DNA of 64,000 nucleotides from Oscheius onirici (taxonomy: Eukaryota > Nematoda > Chromadorea > Rhabditida > Rhabditidae). The position numbers and the translations under genes were made by a program. The notes beneath the pieces are model-generated. The model did not search any database. It was not told the origin of the DNA and saw only the letters and a list, made by a program, of their open reading frames with translations. This document shows, piece after piece, positions 1 through 11,635 of this stretch. Position 1 is the stretch's first letter; every line of letters begins with the position of its first letter. The stretch covers positions 5,270,001 to 5,334,000 of the forward strand of contig OW051471.1 of the NCBI GenBank assembly GCA_932521025.1, written 5' to 3'.

Positions 1-1728
1 GGCAGCTCCACACTATGGGGGCATCGTTTGTGGGTGAGTTCGGTCTGTCAGGAAGTGTTGCGAAGCGTTGTTATGGGGCAGACTAGGCGCGAATCGATGA
101 GACAGGTGAAAAAAGAAGAAGAAAATAAAAGTGAACCAGACGAGGTTTCAGGGGATGCAAGATATTCTTTGCTCGTGCTGTCCAGAAGAAAATATACTTT
201 GTCTGTGACAAGAATGGCACTTGCAAAATGACACCAGGTACTGACCGTTCTGTGTTTTTTTGATCATGTTGACTGTAGGCAAACGCTCGAAATGCAGATC
301 CTGCCGATTCCAGCGATGTCTCAAGGCGAAGATGTGTCCAGAAGGTTTTTTTGTCGATTCACATAGTAAAGAATCATTGCAGAAGTAGGTAAACTGCGCG
401 ACATGAAGATGCCCGATTCTCTTCTGATTCCGAAAGAGGAAGGAGCAGTCGTTTCCTACTTTGACCACTCCGTTCTCCAAAATGTCAGTTACATTTATAT
501 CAAATGATCTCCGACATCATAGTCTTAAGCACGACCGAGATCAGATTGTCTAAATCCGTACAAACAACAAATAGTATTTTCGAAAGAATGTTACAGACAT
601 TGGGAGATCAGAGGATTCGATTGGAGAAACAGTTCGTCGGAGAGTTCTCCTCAGCCAATCAAATCAAATCCGTCGTAAGGAGATTTATCAACGTCGAAAG
701 GTCTTTTCAGATCAAAAATTAAGACAAAAAAAAGGTTCAGATCGTGCGACAACAGTTCCTGTCCGTTCTCATCGGAAAATACCTCGTGTTCACTATCCGT
801 CTCACTCTCGGATGCTCTCCGAAACCCGATGGCCGTCAGTGAAAGAACTCCGGTAATTTATGTCTCTTAGTTTTATTTCGAGAATTTGTTAAGATCCACT
901 GGGAAAAGAGTCATTTGCACGCTTTTAAAAGAGGTCCAGCCAGAGTACAACAGAGCTACTGCCGTCTCCTTGTCCACTATTTGGAGTTTTTGCAATCGGT
1001 CGAGGATCTCTACCAGGTCAAAGAAAAACACAGGGTACATATGCTCAAATACTTCTGGTACCAATAGCTATTTTAGTTGAGTTTGATCTCTTCCCGATCT
1101 CTTCCCGTTATTCTTCTGACTCTTGTGTACAACAGCTACAAGTACGAGAGCGATGGCATTTTGTTTGATGGCTTCGAGATGCTTTCCGATGACGAGTAAG
1201 TTTATTTAATCAATCAATGAAAAAGGCGTTCGACGAAAGAAACTTCCAGATCGACGAAGATTACCAGGAGATTTATGGAGTCAGTCAAAGGGCAGTTGAT
1301 CCAAAGAATGAAGGAACTGGATATGACCGACGAAGAATATGTCTTGGTCAAACTGATCACCTTATTTACCTTGGGTATTCCTAGCCTTTCTTCCTACTCA
1401 AATGCGAATAATTCAGCTGATCCATTGAGCTGTGAAGACGTAGAAGCCACCGTCAGAACCATTCGGTTCAAACAAGAGCGGTTTTTGACCTCGTACATTC
1501 GAGACGCATATCCCGATTGGGATAAGGAGAAAATCTTTGTTCGCGTGAAAATCATGCTCGAGTTAGTCAGCACTCTATCGGTAGGTCTTGGTTGTAGTCT
1601 CCGAATATTGTCTTTTCCAGAAACTCTCACAAGTGCCTCTTCTAATAATAGTGCTAGCCGTGGGTTTGAACCTTGGACAGCTTCGGGGACAGTTGACCTA
1701 CGATTTACACATCCGAAGATACGACTAG
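1..1728 (+). CDS. Nuclear hormone receptor, 3' part (5' end outside window)
   Basis: Ligand-regulated transcription factor of the expanded nematode nuclear receptor family. The DNA-binding domain lies in short exons at about 1-33, 152-237 and 279-344, which join in phase to give the second half of zinc finger 1 (VCGGCKIFF) and the C-x5-C-x9-C-x2-C finger 2 ending KCRSCRFQRCL. A hinge follows from about 387 (acceptor before GTAGGTAAACTG). Ligand-binding-domain exons can be recognised near 880-1075, 1130-1197 and 1250-1580, the last carrying ELDMTDEEYVLVKLITLF, the usual helix 8/9 region. A final exon after the acceptor at 1620 gives a stop at 1726-1728. The P-box (CGGCK followed by IFFAR instead of FFRR) is unusual. 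Exons between 490 and 880 are uncertain. The first Cys pair and the start codon lie upstream of the window. Confidence 0.82.
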
Positions 1729-2162
1729 ATCATTTCCGTCTTTCTAGAATTTACGTATTGTAAAAATATTAACAAAACGAGCTTTCTGTCTGAACTAGAA
1801 AGAGAAAGGACGCGATTTCTACATAAAGGTACAGGTTAAATCCCGGCTAAGGACGGTGAGGGCAAAAAAAAACGATAATGAAAATATTATTGGAGAAAAC
1901 GAACATGTACCTAAAACCACATGAATTTCCATAATGAAGAAGATAGCAGTGAAGTAAATGTTACCGGAAAGTACACAGTTAGCAACTAGTCCGGCAAACC
2001 AAATAAGGAAGCAGACTAAAGAGTCAGAAAACAACACCGTATGTCAAACTAGTAATTATAAGCAGCAAAAAAACAGGGAGAAGCATGACAAAGAATCCGC
2101 AAAAAAACTCAAAGACTCAAAGAATATTAGAATGTTGATCAGCGAGTTCAAGCAACGGAATT
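1729..2162. other. Intergenic, nothing recognised
   Basis: AT-rich spacer behind the first receptor gene. I see no coding exon, RNA gene or clear signal before the inverted repeat starts at about 2163. Confidence 0.5.
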
Positions 2163-2873
2163 GTAGCGAGAAAGGCAGAGAGCACGATCAGTCTTCCAAG
2201 CAGAACCGAAGGACACCAAGAACTATACCAAACACCGCTGTGGATTCGAGGGTATCTTCGGAACCTAGGAGAACTGAGCAATGACACCATCTGGAAAGTG
2301 GGTGCTGGTTGTGGCGGATTCACAAACTAAAGGTCACTATTGCAGGCTCTCTACCAAAACAAAATAAAGCAAAAGTGTTGCGGCGCTACTGTTGGCACTG
2401 TCTGACTGGCAGTGTTTCTCCACTTTTAAAAGTAAAAAAGATAGAAAAGTAGGAGAAGATAGAGTAGAAGCCGACTGTAGAGGACGAAATTCCCTTTAGA
2501 ATCGGCGGCGAATAAGATTCTACTAAGTTTTGCTACATCGATTCTAACATGGAAATGTCTCCTCAACCGCCTTCTGCTCCTATCAGGTGGTGTTACATTT
2601 TACACAAGCCGTAGACATCAAGATATTAGCAATTAAACAGTGCGAGCAGTAGCGCCACAATCGTTTTGCACCCTTTTGTTTTGGTAGAGAGCCTGCAATA
2701 GTGACCTTTAGTTTGTGAATCCGCCACAACCAGCACCCACTTTCCAGATGGTGTCATTGCTCAGTTCTCCTAGGTTCCGAAGATACCCTTGGATCCACAG
2801 CGGTGTTTGGTATAGTTCTTGGTGTCCTTCGGTTCTGCTTGGAAGACTGATCGTGCTCTGTCTTGCTTGCTAA
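2163..2873. repeat. Long inverted repeat (foldback element)
   Basis: The left arm, about 2163-2401, reappears as its reverse complement at about 2638-2873. The core (2180-2368 against 2675-2868) differs at only a few positions, for example the segment starting AGAGCACGATCAGTCTTCCA and the segment ending CTCTCTACCAAAACAAAA. The outer parts are more diverged. The spacer is about 240 bp. A transcript crossing it would form a stem of about 200 bp. It resembles a MITE or foldback transposon remnant. I see no transposase and did not establish target-site duplications. Confidence 0.85.
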
Positions 2874-3227
2874 AATTATTCATTTCAATAACTGAATGAA
2901 AGTAGAGAAATTTCGCTTGTTTTTCAAATTTCAGGGCCCCGGATTCAAATCGAATCAAAACTGACACGAAATGCCTCAAGTTACAAGTTCTCTGTTCAAA
3001 ACGGTCATTGATATACTTTGTTTTACCAGCTACGCAAGCCCTGTATGCTTTTCATTCTGTGGTCTATTGTTCACTGATATCGGTCGTTGTTTGTTAGTTG
3101 TACTGTTTCTTGGAGATCCATCGAGCATTTGCTTTGCTTAATTTTGTTTCTCCGTCTCGCTAGGTGGTTTTCTACTTGCCTCTCCTGATTTTCTTTCTGT
3201 TCTTTTCACCTTTTCGCCCAAACCTAA
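2874..3227. other. Intergenic, nothing recognised
   Basis: Spacer between two inverted repeats. The open frames are short and show no family resemblance. Confidence 0.45.
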
Positions 3228-3535
3228 CGGTGCTGCAACCAGAGATGGCAAACCTGGCCGGCCGGGCCAGGTTAGGTTGTAAACAGCGCGCCAAACCTGG
3301 CCAGGTTGGGCCAGGTTTGGCGTGTTGCAACGAAAAAAAAGGAAAAAAAAACATCTAGTACAAGAATCTACAAGAAAAATGTTTTATCGATTTGCCACAG
3401 TAACCCGTGGCGAGGGTCCCGCCGCGATCATAGCCGCCAAACTTGACCCAACGGCCGAACCTGGCCAAGTTTGGCGCGCTGTTTACAACTTAACCTGGCC
3501 GGCAAGGCCAGGTTTGCCATCCCTGCTGCAACTTT
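3228..3535. repeat. GC-rich inverted repeat built on AACCTGGCC
   Basis: The left arm at about 3228-3322 and the right arm at about 3434-3535 are reverse complements, sharing the end GCTGCAAC, the stretch TTGTAAACAGCGCGCCAAA and repeated AACCTGGCC/GGCCAGGTT units. Each arm is also internally palindromic (CCTGGCCGGCCGGGCCAGG), so the arms could fold as clusters of small hairpins. The open frames across it are by-products of this symmetry. It is probably a second non-autonomous element. Confidence 0.8.
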
Positions 3536-4351
3536 CAGTTATCTCCTAGTTGCAGATCTTTTATTGTTGCCTATGGTTCTGACTTGTTTCTTCCCTCAGA
3601 ATGGTTGACCACAATTACTATTGGTATTCCTATTAGTATTCATAGATACAGAATCCATGTTAGCGAGACAGTTGCTGGTCTTTGATCAATCTGCTTCTTG
3701 TTACAGCATCATTTTGGCCCATACATCTGACACTGATTGATGTCTGGGATTCGCCACCTTTTGCCTCTACGTCAAGTCGCCTTTTTCCTTGACTGACAGC
3801 TGACTCGGATCAACTTGATTTGATCCAGATCAAAAGTTCGATTTGAGAAATCTCGCACGGGATTATGACAGCCATTGAAAGATCCAAACCATAGTACTGG
3901 TTGGCCGGAAACTGGTCCAAATTCAGTGACGTGATTCGTCGAAGAACTCTGACTAATCGCAACGGGAGGGTGTTTGATCTGTGTCTCGATTTGCATAATC
4001 TGTCCAATTGACAGACCGCCTTTGAACTGTAAACGAGTGTGTCTGACCCAAAGTCATCCCGAATGATTTCATCGTACAGACTACAGTCGTAAAAGATCAA
4101 ACGTACACGTTAGTTTCTCACAGTCCTCTCAATGTGTGAATTGTGGTTTTGTAAGACCACCCGGGGTTCCAGTTGCGATATAGACCAATTATTTCTCACA
4201 ACTTTGCCCTTTTTGAGTACACCCTAGGTCGTTTCTTTACGACTCCTTTTTATCAGATTCTGACGCAGGTTGCCGATCGTAAAAGGCTGGCTCCCGGAGT
4301 TCAAAGCGCCTGTTTCGTAAAGTCAGAAAGAGTAAATCCGTTCGGGTGATC

Positions 4352-4502
4352 TTTCAGAATTATACTATTCCTCGAAAGAAGTTGTTTTCTCCAAAAAGTC
4401 ACGCCATCCGTACTTTTTCAGCTAGTACAATTACCGTATAACTCAAGAAAAATCTTTTGTAGTCGAGAAGGGTAGAACGAGATGAATAGTATAATTCTGA
4501 AA
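4352..4502. repeat. 19-bp perfect inverted repeat with 113-bp spacer
   Basis: TTTCAGAATTATACTATTC at 4352-4370 is matched exactly by its reverse complement at 4484-4502. Sequence outside the arms does not pair, so these look like terminal inverted repeats of a 151-bp insertion or the base of a small hairpin. Confidence 0.7.
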
Positions 4503-4901
4503 ACAGCGCGTATAGTGTGGTCGGTCCCAGCCATTTGGTAGAATTCGCAGACAGTCTCTTTGTCCCTCGCCAGCTGCTTTTTGCAGCCAGATCTGGCCGG
4601 TCTTGACGTGCTGTTTGCAGTGGGCGTCACGTGTTCAGGCGTTTTTAGCCGTTCGCCGATTCGTTTTCGCAACATTTGCGAGGATCGAGACAAAGAGTTC
4701 TGGGTAACGACGAGGGCGAGTCCGAATCCCTGCTGTTTTGTCCGCCAGACGGCCAGACATTTCGTCCCGGGTGATCTGTCCTCAAAGGTCACACCCTGTG
4801 TCTGGACTCTTTCCTATCTGATTGGATACAAAGACAGGGGGAAATGCTGACCCCTTTGAATCATGTTGCACAGTAAACCCGATAACAACCACGCGCCTCT
4901 C

Positions 4902-4959
4902 TGACGTCACGAAACGTCCTCCGGAATATACTACGGCTGCAGCGGCTCCAATGACGTCA
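4902..4959. promoter_or_regulatory. Two perfect CRE/ATF palindromes
   Basis: TGACGTCA occurs at 4902-4909 and again at 4952-4959, 50 bp apart and so close to five helical turns. This is the full consensus for CREB/ATF-type bZIP proteins. Related half-sites occur further down (ACGTCA near 8710, TGACGT near 9378). The nearest downstream start on the same side is the PIM-type kinase, but function is inferred only from the motif. Confidence 0.45.
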
Positions 4960-7900
4960 AAAGGTCGTGCGTCGTGCAAACATTTTGCAAAGAGGCTACA
5001 GAACTCTGTGATCAGACAAAAGATACCATCAAGATCTGCAGACAGTTCCCATATTTGCAGCGCTGTCCCAAGAATCTCTCCATTCAGCCCCTCCAATAGT
5101 TTCTTTTTATTCTGTTCTTCTTTATCTTTTTCTCAACTTTGAACAGGCTTGAGTGTCTCAATCTGCTGATCGAGCCCCCATGATCGAAGAACAAACAATG
5201 GAAAACAATCTCTGCAACGCTTGCAACAGGTCTTGCCTCTGGCTGACCGCCAGTAGTGTACATCAGTGAATCTCCGTTACAAGGAGCTGCCGCTAGAGCT
5301 GGCTGTAATGTGCATATGAGATCTTTGTTCAGTTGGCCGTCTGCCAACAGTTGTCTCTTTCACCGGAACTCTACGCTCAAGAATGTTCGCGGAAGGAATG
5401 CGGACAAAGCGGGATATACTGGTTCCTTTGGTCCATAACGTTTCTGGATGAAATAGAGTCACATGAGTGACTCAGATGCTTTGATCTGAGCGCCAGAAAG
5501 ACCCTCACAGTTCCTGGTTTACAGCAGGTTCGGTGTGAGCTCGGGTTCTTTTCTCCCTAATTTATGACACCCCCACCAAACCGCCGACTCGTCCAATCGC
5601 GCTGTTGTTGCCGTTTTTGTCCGTTTCCGGCGGCAGCTGGAGCCAGATCATAGGCAGTGTGGCAATTACGGGAGACGGATTCGAGCAAATGGCACTTTCG
5701 GCTACCATTTCGAACTTTTTCAACTCATTCGGCTCTAATCCGAATGGGCCACCGAATAGACTCGGGACAGACTAGAAACTTTCTCGTTGGCTCATTACTG
5801 CGAGTGGTCTTTTGATCCAAACCGCCTCCTTCTCCTCGGAATGTGTTCTTCCGTGACTCATCAAAGACTTTTACTATGGCACGGAGACGTCTTTTTGCAT
5901 ATGTTCCCTTTACACATCTGCAGGGAACAGTGGATCAATGGGCATGTCAAAACAAGGATATGCATATTTGGTCCCTTCAAGAGAGCTGTTGTCAAAGTAG
6001 AGCTGATAATCCTAGGATGACTCGTCTATTTGGCTGATGGCTCCGTTCAGATTGTTGACAAGAGGTCACACTCCTCCGGCAGCTTCTCTTTGGAAATAGA
6101 CCACGTCATTCCAATTGAAGCATCACCGATGAGGCTGTTATGAAACTGGGCAAAGCACGGGACAGGAAGTGAGCAGGCGCAAATAGAGTCAGCCAGGTCC
6201 TAGCAAATGAGAACAAGAGTAGTGACCAAAAATTCTATTGATTCCCACCAGGATTTCCATAAGAAATACCGTATAATTCTGTTGTTGTGACCATCTCGTT
6301 TCATTGTCAATGTCGCTTTCAACTAACTCTCCTCGTCCTTTGGAAACTCGAATCCCCCCGTATCTATGCGTCGCAATCGTTTTCTTTTTTGGTTCAGGTC
6401 CACGTGTACCACGGAGTCTTTGTTAACGTTATCTCTCTCGCCTGGGGCTTGATCTCATGAAGGACACGTGATACATCACACGGTCGGGTATACAAGTGAA
6501 CTGGAATGCGAGACACTGTCACGAGTCGCTTGTTAGGATGAGCTTCATTCTCCTTGGTTTCTGATCGAAAGGACCTGCGTGTGAAAATAGTCGTTGTGTA
6601 TCAATCAGCCGAACAGCCGTAAAGCCACTCTTCCTCCGATTTATGAGAACAGGCGCACAGGCGAGAAAATAGCTCTCGGTTTATTACGAGAATATTAGAC
6701 TAATGCGGCACCTGTCTCTAATCCGAGTAGTCGGACCATCTTTGTAATTTGCCGGTCTGTGATAGACTGACAGATGAGGTGGCCGATAACGTCGTGATCC
6801 GGAGAAAGAGGCAAGGTCGTGCTCAGAATGATCACCACCAGAGAACGGGATGATTTACTCATTCCATTGATGCCATGTTCTGCTTATTTGATCATCCCGC
6901 TACAAGCGCTCTCTGTACAAACCCACACTCAGCGTGTACTCAGCTGACTTTCCTCGCTTACCTCCCCGTACAGTCACTTCCGGAAATAGTGGCTCCCGGC
7001 TTGCAGGCGCCTTCTTATCGTTACCCTCGTCATTTTTGCAACAATAGAAATGTGCAAAAAAGTCACGAGGTAGGGGAGAATTGCAGCAGATCACAACGAC
7101 TAGTGCTAAAAGCACAACTAGCAAAGAAACTATGATCAACCATCTTTCAAACCAGACGTGATGGACATTTCATCTTGAAACTGACATGTTCCGTCGACTA
7201 TCAAAGTGTTTCCTGGCGCCAAGGTTTCCTTTAAAAGAGCATGTGCTGTCAGTCATTGTTCCGTTGTTTTGATTCAATCCCACACGTGGATATCCTGTTC
7301 ATACAGAAGTCGATCTGAATAGTTTCTTTGGCCGCAATTGGTACGGAATCTCTCGTCTTTCCCGCTGACCTCCATGTGCGTCTCGCATTCCACGGCTGTT
7401 TTTGATGATCCAATTGCTCGATAAGCTAAGTAGTGCCAGGAACCCGAATGAGAAGAGAGATCGCGAGCAGCGAGTGTTTCGAAACTCTTCGCAACGTGGT
7501 GACTCTTTGTTCGGTCGGCACTTCGAAAAGAGACGAAAGTAACAAAACAAAAACAAACAAAGAGTCGAAAAATTCCTTTGATAAGGTTCTAGGACAGTTC
7601 GCAAAACGGGTTCAGGTCTCTCTTCCACGGATCACAAATCGGAAGAGAAAGATCTAAGTTCTCGAGTGGTTCGACTGTACATTCCTTATCTCTTGTTGGG
7701 ACAACATTAAACTGCTTGTTCCCAGGCTTCCCCCTTTCTTATTAGTCCCGTGCATCTTACAAATTTCGCGAATTACGTAATTTGTTATTGCCCATTTAGG
7801 GCTTCGTTTACACTTTCTCGCGCAACCTGCTGTCTTTTCCTCTTCTCGTGACTTTTTGGCTTGTCAGTTGTTGCGTTCCGCACTCGCAATCCATCCCACT

Positions 7901-9553
7901 TCCTCCATTGCCGTTAGTCTCGGTGAGCTCGAGCGCTAATTGAATATCAACTGTAGACCACGCTACGTTGCTCACACTGCGAATTAATGGAGCACCTGGG
8001 AAGCAGCTGTAGTACTGCCTTTTATAGAAATGGCTCAGAATCACGCGGCTCTTTCTCGGCTCAGCGTGTTTCCAAACAGGCTCCAAACAGACAAAAAGGA
8101 GGCCGACGTTAGCCGAAGAGAAACATGTGACGCGCGGAGACACAGGTTCGCAAAAAGGCCAATTCAATGGAATGTAGCCCGAAGGCGAACGCTGACTCAC
8201 TTTCTGGCAATAGGCCTACACTTTTGCGGACTCGATGTTTAGTGAACTCAAACAAAGAGTTGCGTCAATGACTCTCGGGACGATTGACCTGGCTGCCGGA
8301 CTGACCAGTGGCGCAATGTCATCGAGGTCAACGAGTCAGCTGAAAAGACTTGTTATTATCAGAGCTCCTTATGGCTTCCTAATCTGTTTCCTGCTGACTG
8401 CACCCTCAAATTCTTTCACCCGTTCCGTCAACACTGAGTCAGCTGGTACACATGATATGTCTAAGAGAGGGAAACTCGCGCGCGGGAAAGGGACAACCTA
8501 CCTCCCGGTGCCGGGCACGCGCAGAGACATTTCATTAGATAAGAGGAGAGTTATTGCCTGTCGACAGGGTACAGGCTCTGTCCAAGGCCTTTTCCTCCCT
8601 CCAGGTCCGCGCGTGACCATTCCCGATAAGGCTTGTAAGCCGAGCACATTAGTTGCTTGTTTGTCTATGACTCTTTCCGGAAAGAGGTCATTCAGATGAG
8701 CCCCCGTCCTACGTCACCTCGTCGTGTTGATCAGCTGTGTCTCCGCCCAAAGCGCATGTGATCTACTCGGCTTCCAGTTCTTCTCCGGGTTCGCCCCACT
8801 TCACATTCCTTTCTTTTGACCCGCTCCCCCTTCCTTTTTTCTTTTCTTACTTTCAATCAGAACCTTTCATGAGTAGAGGAGTCTTCAGGCAATCAGACCT
8901 TTATCATGGTTTGCTACACTTGCACCTCGAGACTCTCATGTGACACAGTTCCTGGTGTCGGGGAAACCCGTCCGCCTGATGTCAGTCGTGTGATGTTACT
9001 TCTTGTCTTCTACCTCTTGTCTTTGAAGAACAGCTCGGGAAAGCCCTTGCCTGGCACGGCGTTCTTTCCCGCCAGTTACAGTCTTCACAAGGTCGTGACC
9101 AACTGTCTCTGTGCTGCAGTCTCTCTCCCTTCAGCCGACTGCTCTGTCTGGACTCTCCTCGTTGCACATACTCTCTCCATCCTCACATGGCTGGCGAGTG
9201 GCCAAGTCCCGCCTTCCCAACGTCTGTCCTGCACTTTCCAGCCAGCGTTCCTCCCACCCCTCTCTCGCTCATTCTGCTACGACCAGCCACCTGAACGGCG
9301 GACTCGTTTTTCACTTATGATCAGCTTGGCTTCGAGCCAAGTCGTGTTCCCCATCGGATGGGCGTGGTCTGGTCCCATGACGTGGGAGGATCCGCCCATA
9401 CCGCCCATTTCTCCGTGTTCCATCTGCATTCTCGTCTTACAATCAGCTGATTCGCATTACTAATAGATAGTTTTCAGCATTCCTTCCGGCAACCCTACCA
9501 GTCCAGGAAGACGACTCGAACAAATCTGGTCTGCTTTTACCGACCGCGTTAAA

Positions 9554-11635
9554 ATGGCTGTTGGAATTGTACCGGAGCAGTCAGCTGTGCCTTATGGTGA
9601 GTCCTATCCGAGAAAGCTATTGCGTTCACTCCCTTTAGTTGGAAAGTGGACGCAAAAGCAGCTCCCCCGTTCCTGTTGTTTTGTCCAACCAAGTCACATG
9701 TCCTGGGGACTGGTACACAGCTGCAATCCCGCGAAACAGCAAACTCGGAATTATGCAACACTTTGATTTTTGGCGGCGCTTGTCGTTGAAATGTCGACAA
9801 AGTTCATTCAGAGCGAGATTACGTCAATCTGAGACGAAACTATTCACTGGGACCCGAACTGGGAAGAGGCGGGTTTGGACTCGTCTTTTCCGGATACCGT
9901 CTCTCAGATCACAAACCCATTGCTGCCAAGTACATCTCTCGATCAGAAGTACCCCAATGGTCCATGGTAAGTCTGTTTGTGTAGCTTTTTTCTGTCACAT
10001 GAGCTCGCCTCTGCAAAAAGACATAACAACAGTGAAAATTGCAGCTCGACGGTCGAATGATCCCTCTGGAGATCAACCTTTTGGAAAGATGTAAGGACAT
10101 CCCCGGGGTGATCAAGATGCTGGACTGGTACGAGAAGGCCGACGGTTACATGATTCTTATGGACCGACCTAGCAACTGTAAAGATCTCTTTGACTTTATA
10201 TCAGAAAAAGGACCTCTTTCCGAAAGTCAAGCTCGAGAATTTTTTGTCCAAGTAAGTGTACTATACTGCCCAAACTAAAAAGAAATTTTAGGTAGTACAG
10301 ACAGTCAAAGCGTGTGAGAACCGAGGAATCTATCACAGAGACATAAAAGACGAGAACATTGTTTTGGATACTGTTTCCGGAAGTTTATACCTGATCGACT
10401 TTGGCAGCGGTGCCAACAAGAGAGACGGCCTTTACACCGACTTTGAGGGGGTAAGCGTTTTGTCCTTTGAGAGGTAGCAAATCTGTGGGAGCAAATAAAT
10501 GAGCTGCTCTCTTCACAGAGTGCGCACATTCCTTTCTTTTATTTGCTCTGAGATGGCGACGAGCCAACTGGCCCAAATCGGGGGCACTTTCCCGCGCACA
10601 ACTGACCTCATATGCGGGATTCGAGCCCGCACGTGACCCGCTGACCAACGCGTAAACAACTCTGGCAAGTGGCCAAGAGGGAGAACCGGTTGTCCGGATT
10701 AGTCTCATCTTTATCGCCTGCGACACCTTTTGCAGGGAGTCTGAAATGAATTTCGGTTCGCGCGTATGACCAGCTGATTCGAACCTTTTATTTTCAGACC
10801 AGAGTGTACAGTAGTCCTGAATGGATTAGAGATAGAGCATACGATGGTCTTCAAGCCTTGACCTGGAGTCTTGGTGTTCTTCTCTACGACATGACCCAGG
10901 GTACGTTATTTTCCTTTGGTGAGAAAGATTCATCGCGGTCTCTTGGGAAACAGATGTAAACGAATAGAAATAAATGACAATTTACAGGAGACATTCCATT
11001 CCGACGAGACTCTGAAATCCTGTCCGGGAAGGTGAACTTCCGACATACCATCTCTGAAGAATGCAAAAACCTCATTTTTCATTGTTTATCCATCGCTGGA
11101 GAGGACCGTCCAAACCTCGAAGAGATCTTGGCCCACAACTGGTGTGGAAATCTGACTCTCCCTGACCCAGAGCTGGCCGAAGGGTTGACCCCGGAAATCC
11201 TTCTGGCTCCTGCTCCTCGTCCGCACGAAGTCGCTGTCATGAAAGAAGAAATCAGAAGGAAAAAGCAACTTGTTCAAGAAGAACCCCGTGTTCCATTGAC
11301 CATCCAGAAAAGCGAACAGACATTCGGGTTCTCTTCTCCTCTTTTTGCCTCCAACAGTATAACCATCGAGCATCCAACAATGGTAAGGGAGACAAATCTG
11401 AATAAAACAAACAATTCAGAGGGCATCCTGTTCGCAAGCTGCTCGAATGAACGTCCCTAGCCGATCCATAGGGTCTCCTTCTAGACGCTCATATCTCAAC
11501 CGAAGTGCTGATGTTGCGAGCGAGCCAAAAAGTACAGACAGTTCTTCGGACGAGGCTGTTGTTCCTTGCACAACGACTACTTCGACTCACAGCAGCGGGA
11601 CAAGTTCCGGCTACGAGTCTCAGCAAGCACACTGA
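9554..11635 (+). CDS. prk: PIM-type serine/threonine kinase (prk-like)
   Basis: Soluble protein kinase of the PIM family. Seven exons join in phase: 9554-9596, 9812-9966, 10045-10251, 10292-10450, 10798-10900, 10988-11382 and 11420-11635, encoding 425 residues. Visible motifs are the glycine loop LGRGGFGLV, the ATP lysine in PIAAKYISR, a PIM-type hinge with proline ([13 protein letters not shown]), the catalytic loop [18 protein letters not shown], and the activation segment through [15 protein letters not shown]. The DFG and P+1 segments track vertebrate PIM closely. A roughly 150-residue C-terminal extension, rich in Ser/Thr near the end, lies beyond the kinase fold and is absent from vertebrate PIM. 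C. elegans has two such kinases, prk-1 and prk-2; I cannot tell which this matches. Confidence 0.93.
10545..10695 (-). repeat. tRNA-like / SINE-like segment in PIM kinase intron 4
   Basis: On the minus strand this part of the 347-bp intron carries a T-arm-like hairpin, GCGGGCTCGAATCCCGC, with a B-box close to GGTTCGANTCC, preceded by TTGGTCAGCGG, which recalls a D-arm. A full cloverleaf with matching acceptor stem could not be drawn, so it is not called a tRNA gene. A tRNA-derived SINE or tRNA pseudogene fits best. Confidence 0.4.

Larger units (their letters stand above)
3536..9553. other. Gene-poor 6 kb region upstream of the PIM-type kinase
   Basis: No exon chain with family similarity was found on either strand. 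Open frames here, including a 185-codon one at 8906-9463, lack recognisable domains and phased splice sites. Features seen are a 19-bp inverted repeat (4352-4370 with 4484-4502), two perfect TGACGTCA palindromes, scattered CACGTG E-boxes (about 4628, 6401, 6465, 7283) and a TGACTCA near 5466. It probably holds upstream regulatory DNA, distal 5' exons, or both. Confidence 0.5.

Noticed and set aside
3164-3549. Facing open frames rich in PGQVWRA-like words
   Set aside because: They are translations of the palindromic AACCTGGCC repeat, not proteins.
4782-5142. Overlapping open frames of about 105 codons on both strands
   Set aside because: Neither shows family similarity or splice partners; the region is better explained as regulatory DNA with CRE sites.
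8906-9463. 185-codon plus-strand open frame upstream of the PIM kinase
   Set aside because: Composition is irregular, no domain or phased splice partner is seen, and the frame is probably chance in GC-richer DNA.
10590-10680. Functional tRNA gene
   Set aside because: A T-arm-like hairpin is present, but no matching acceptor stem or anticodon arm could be drawn.
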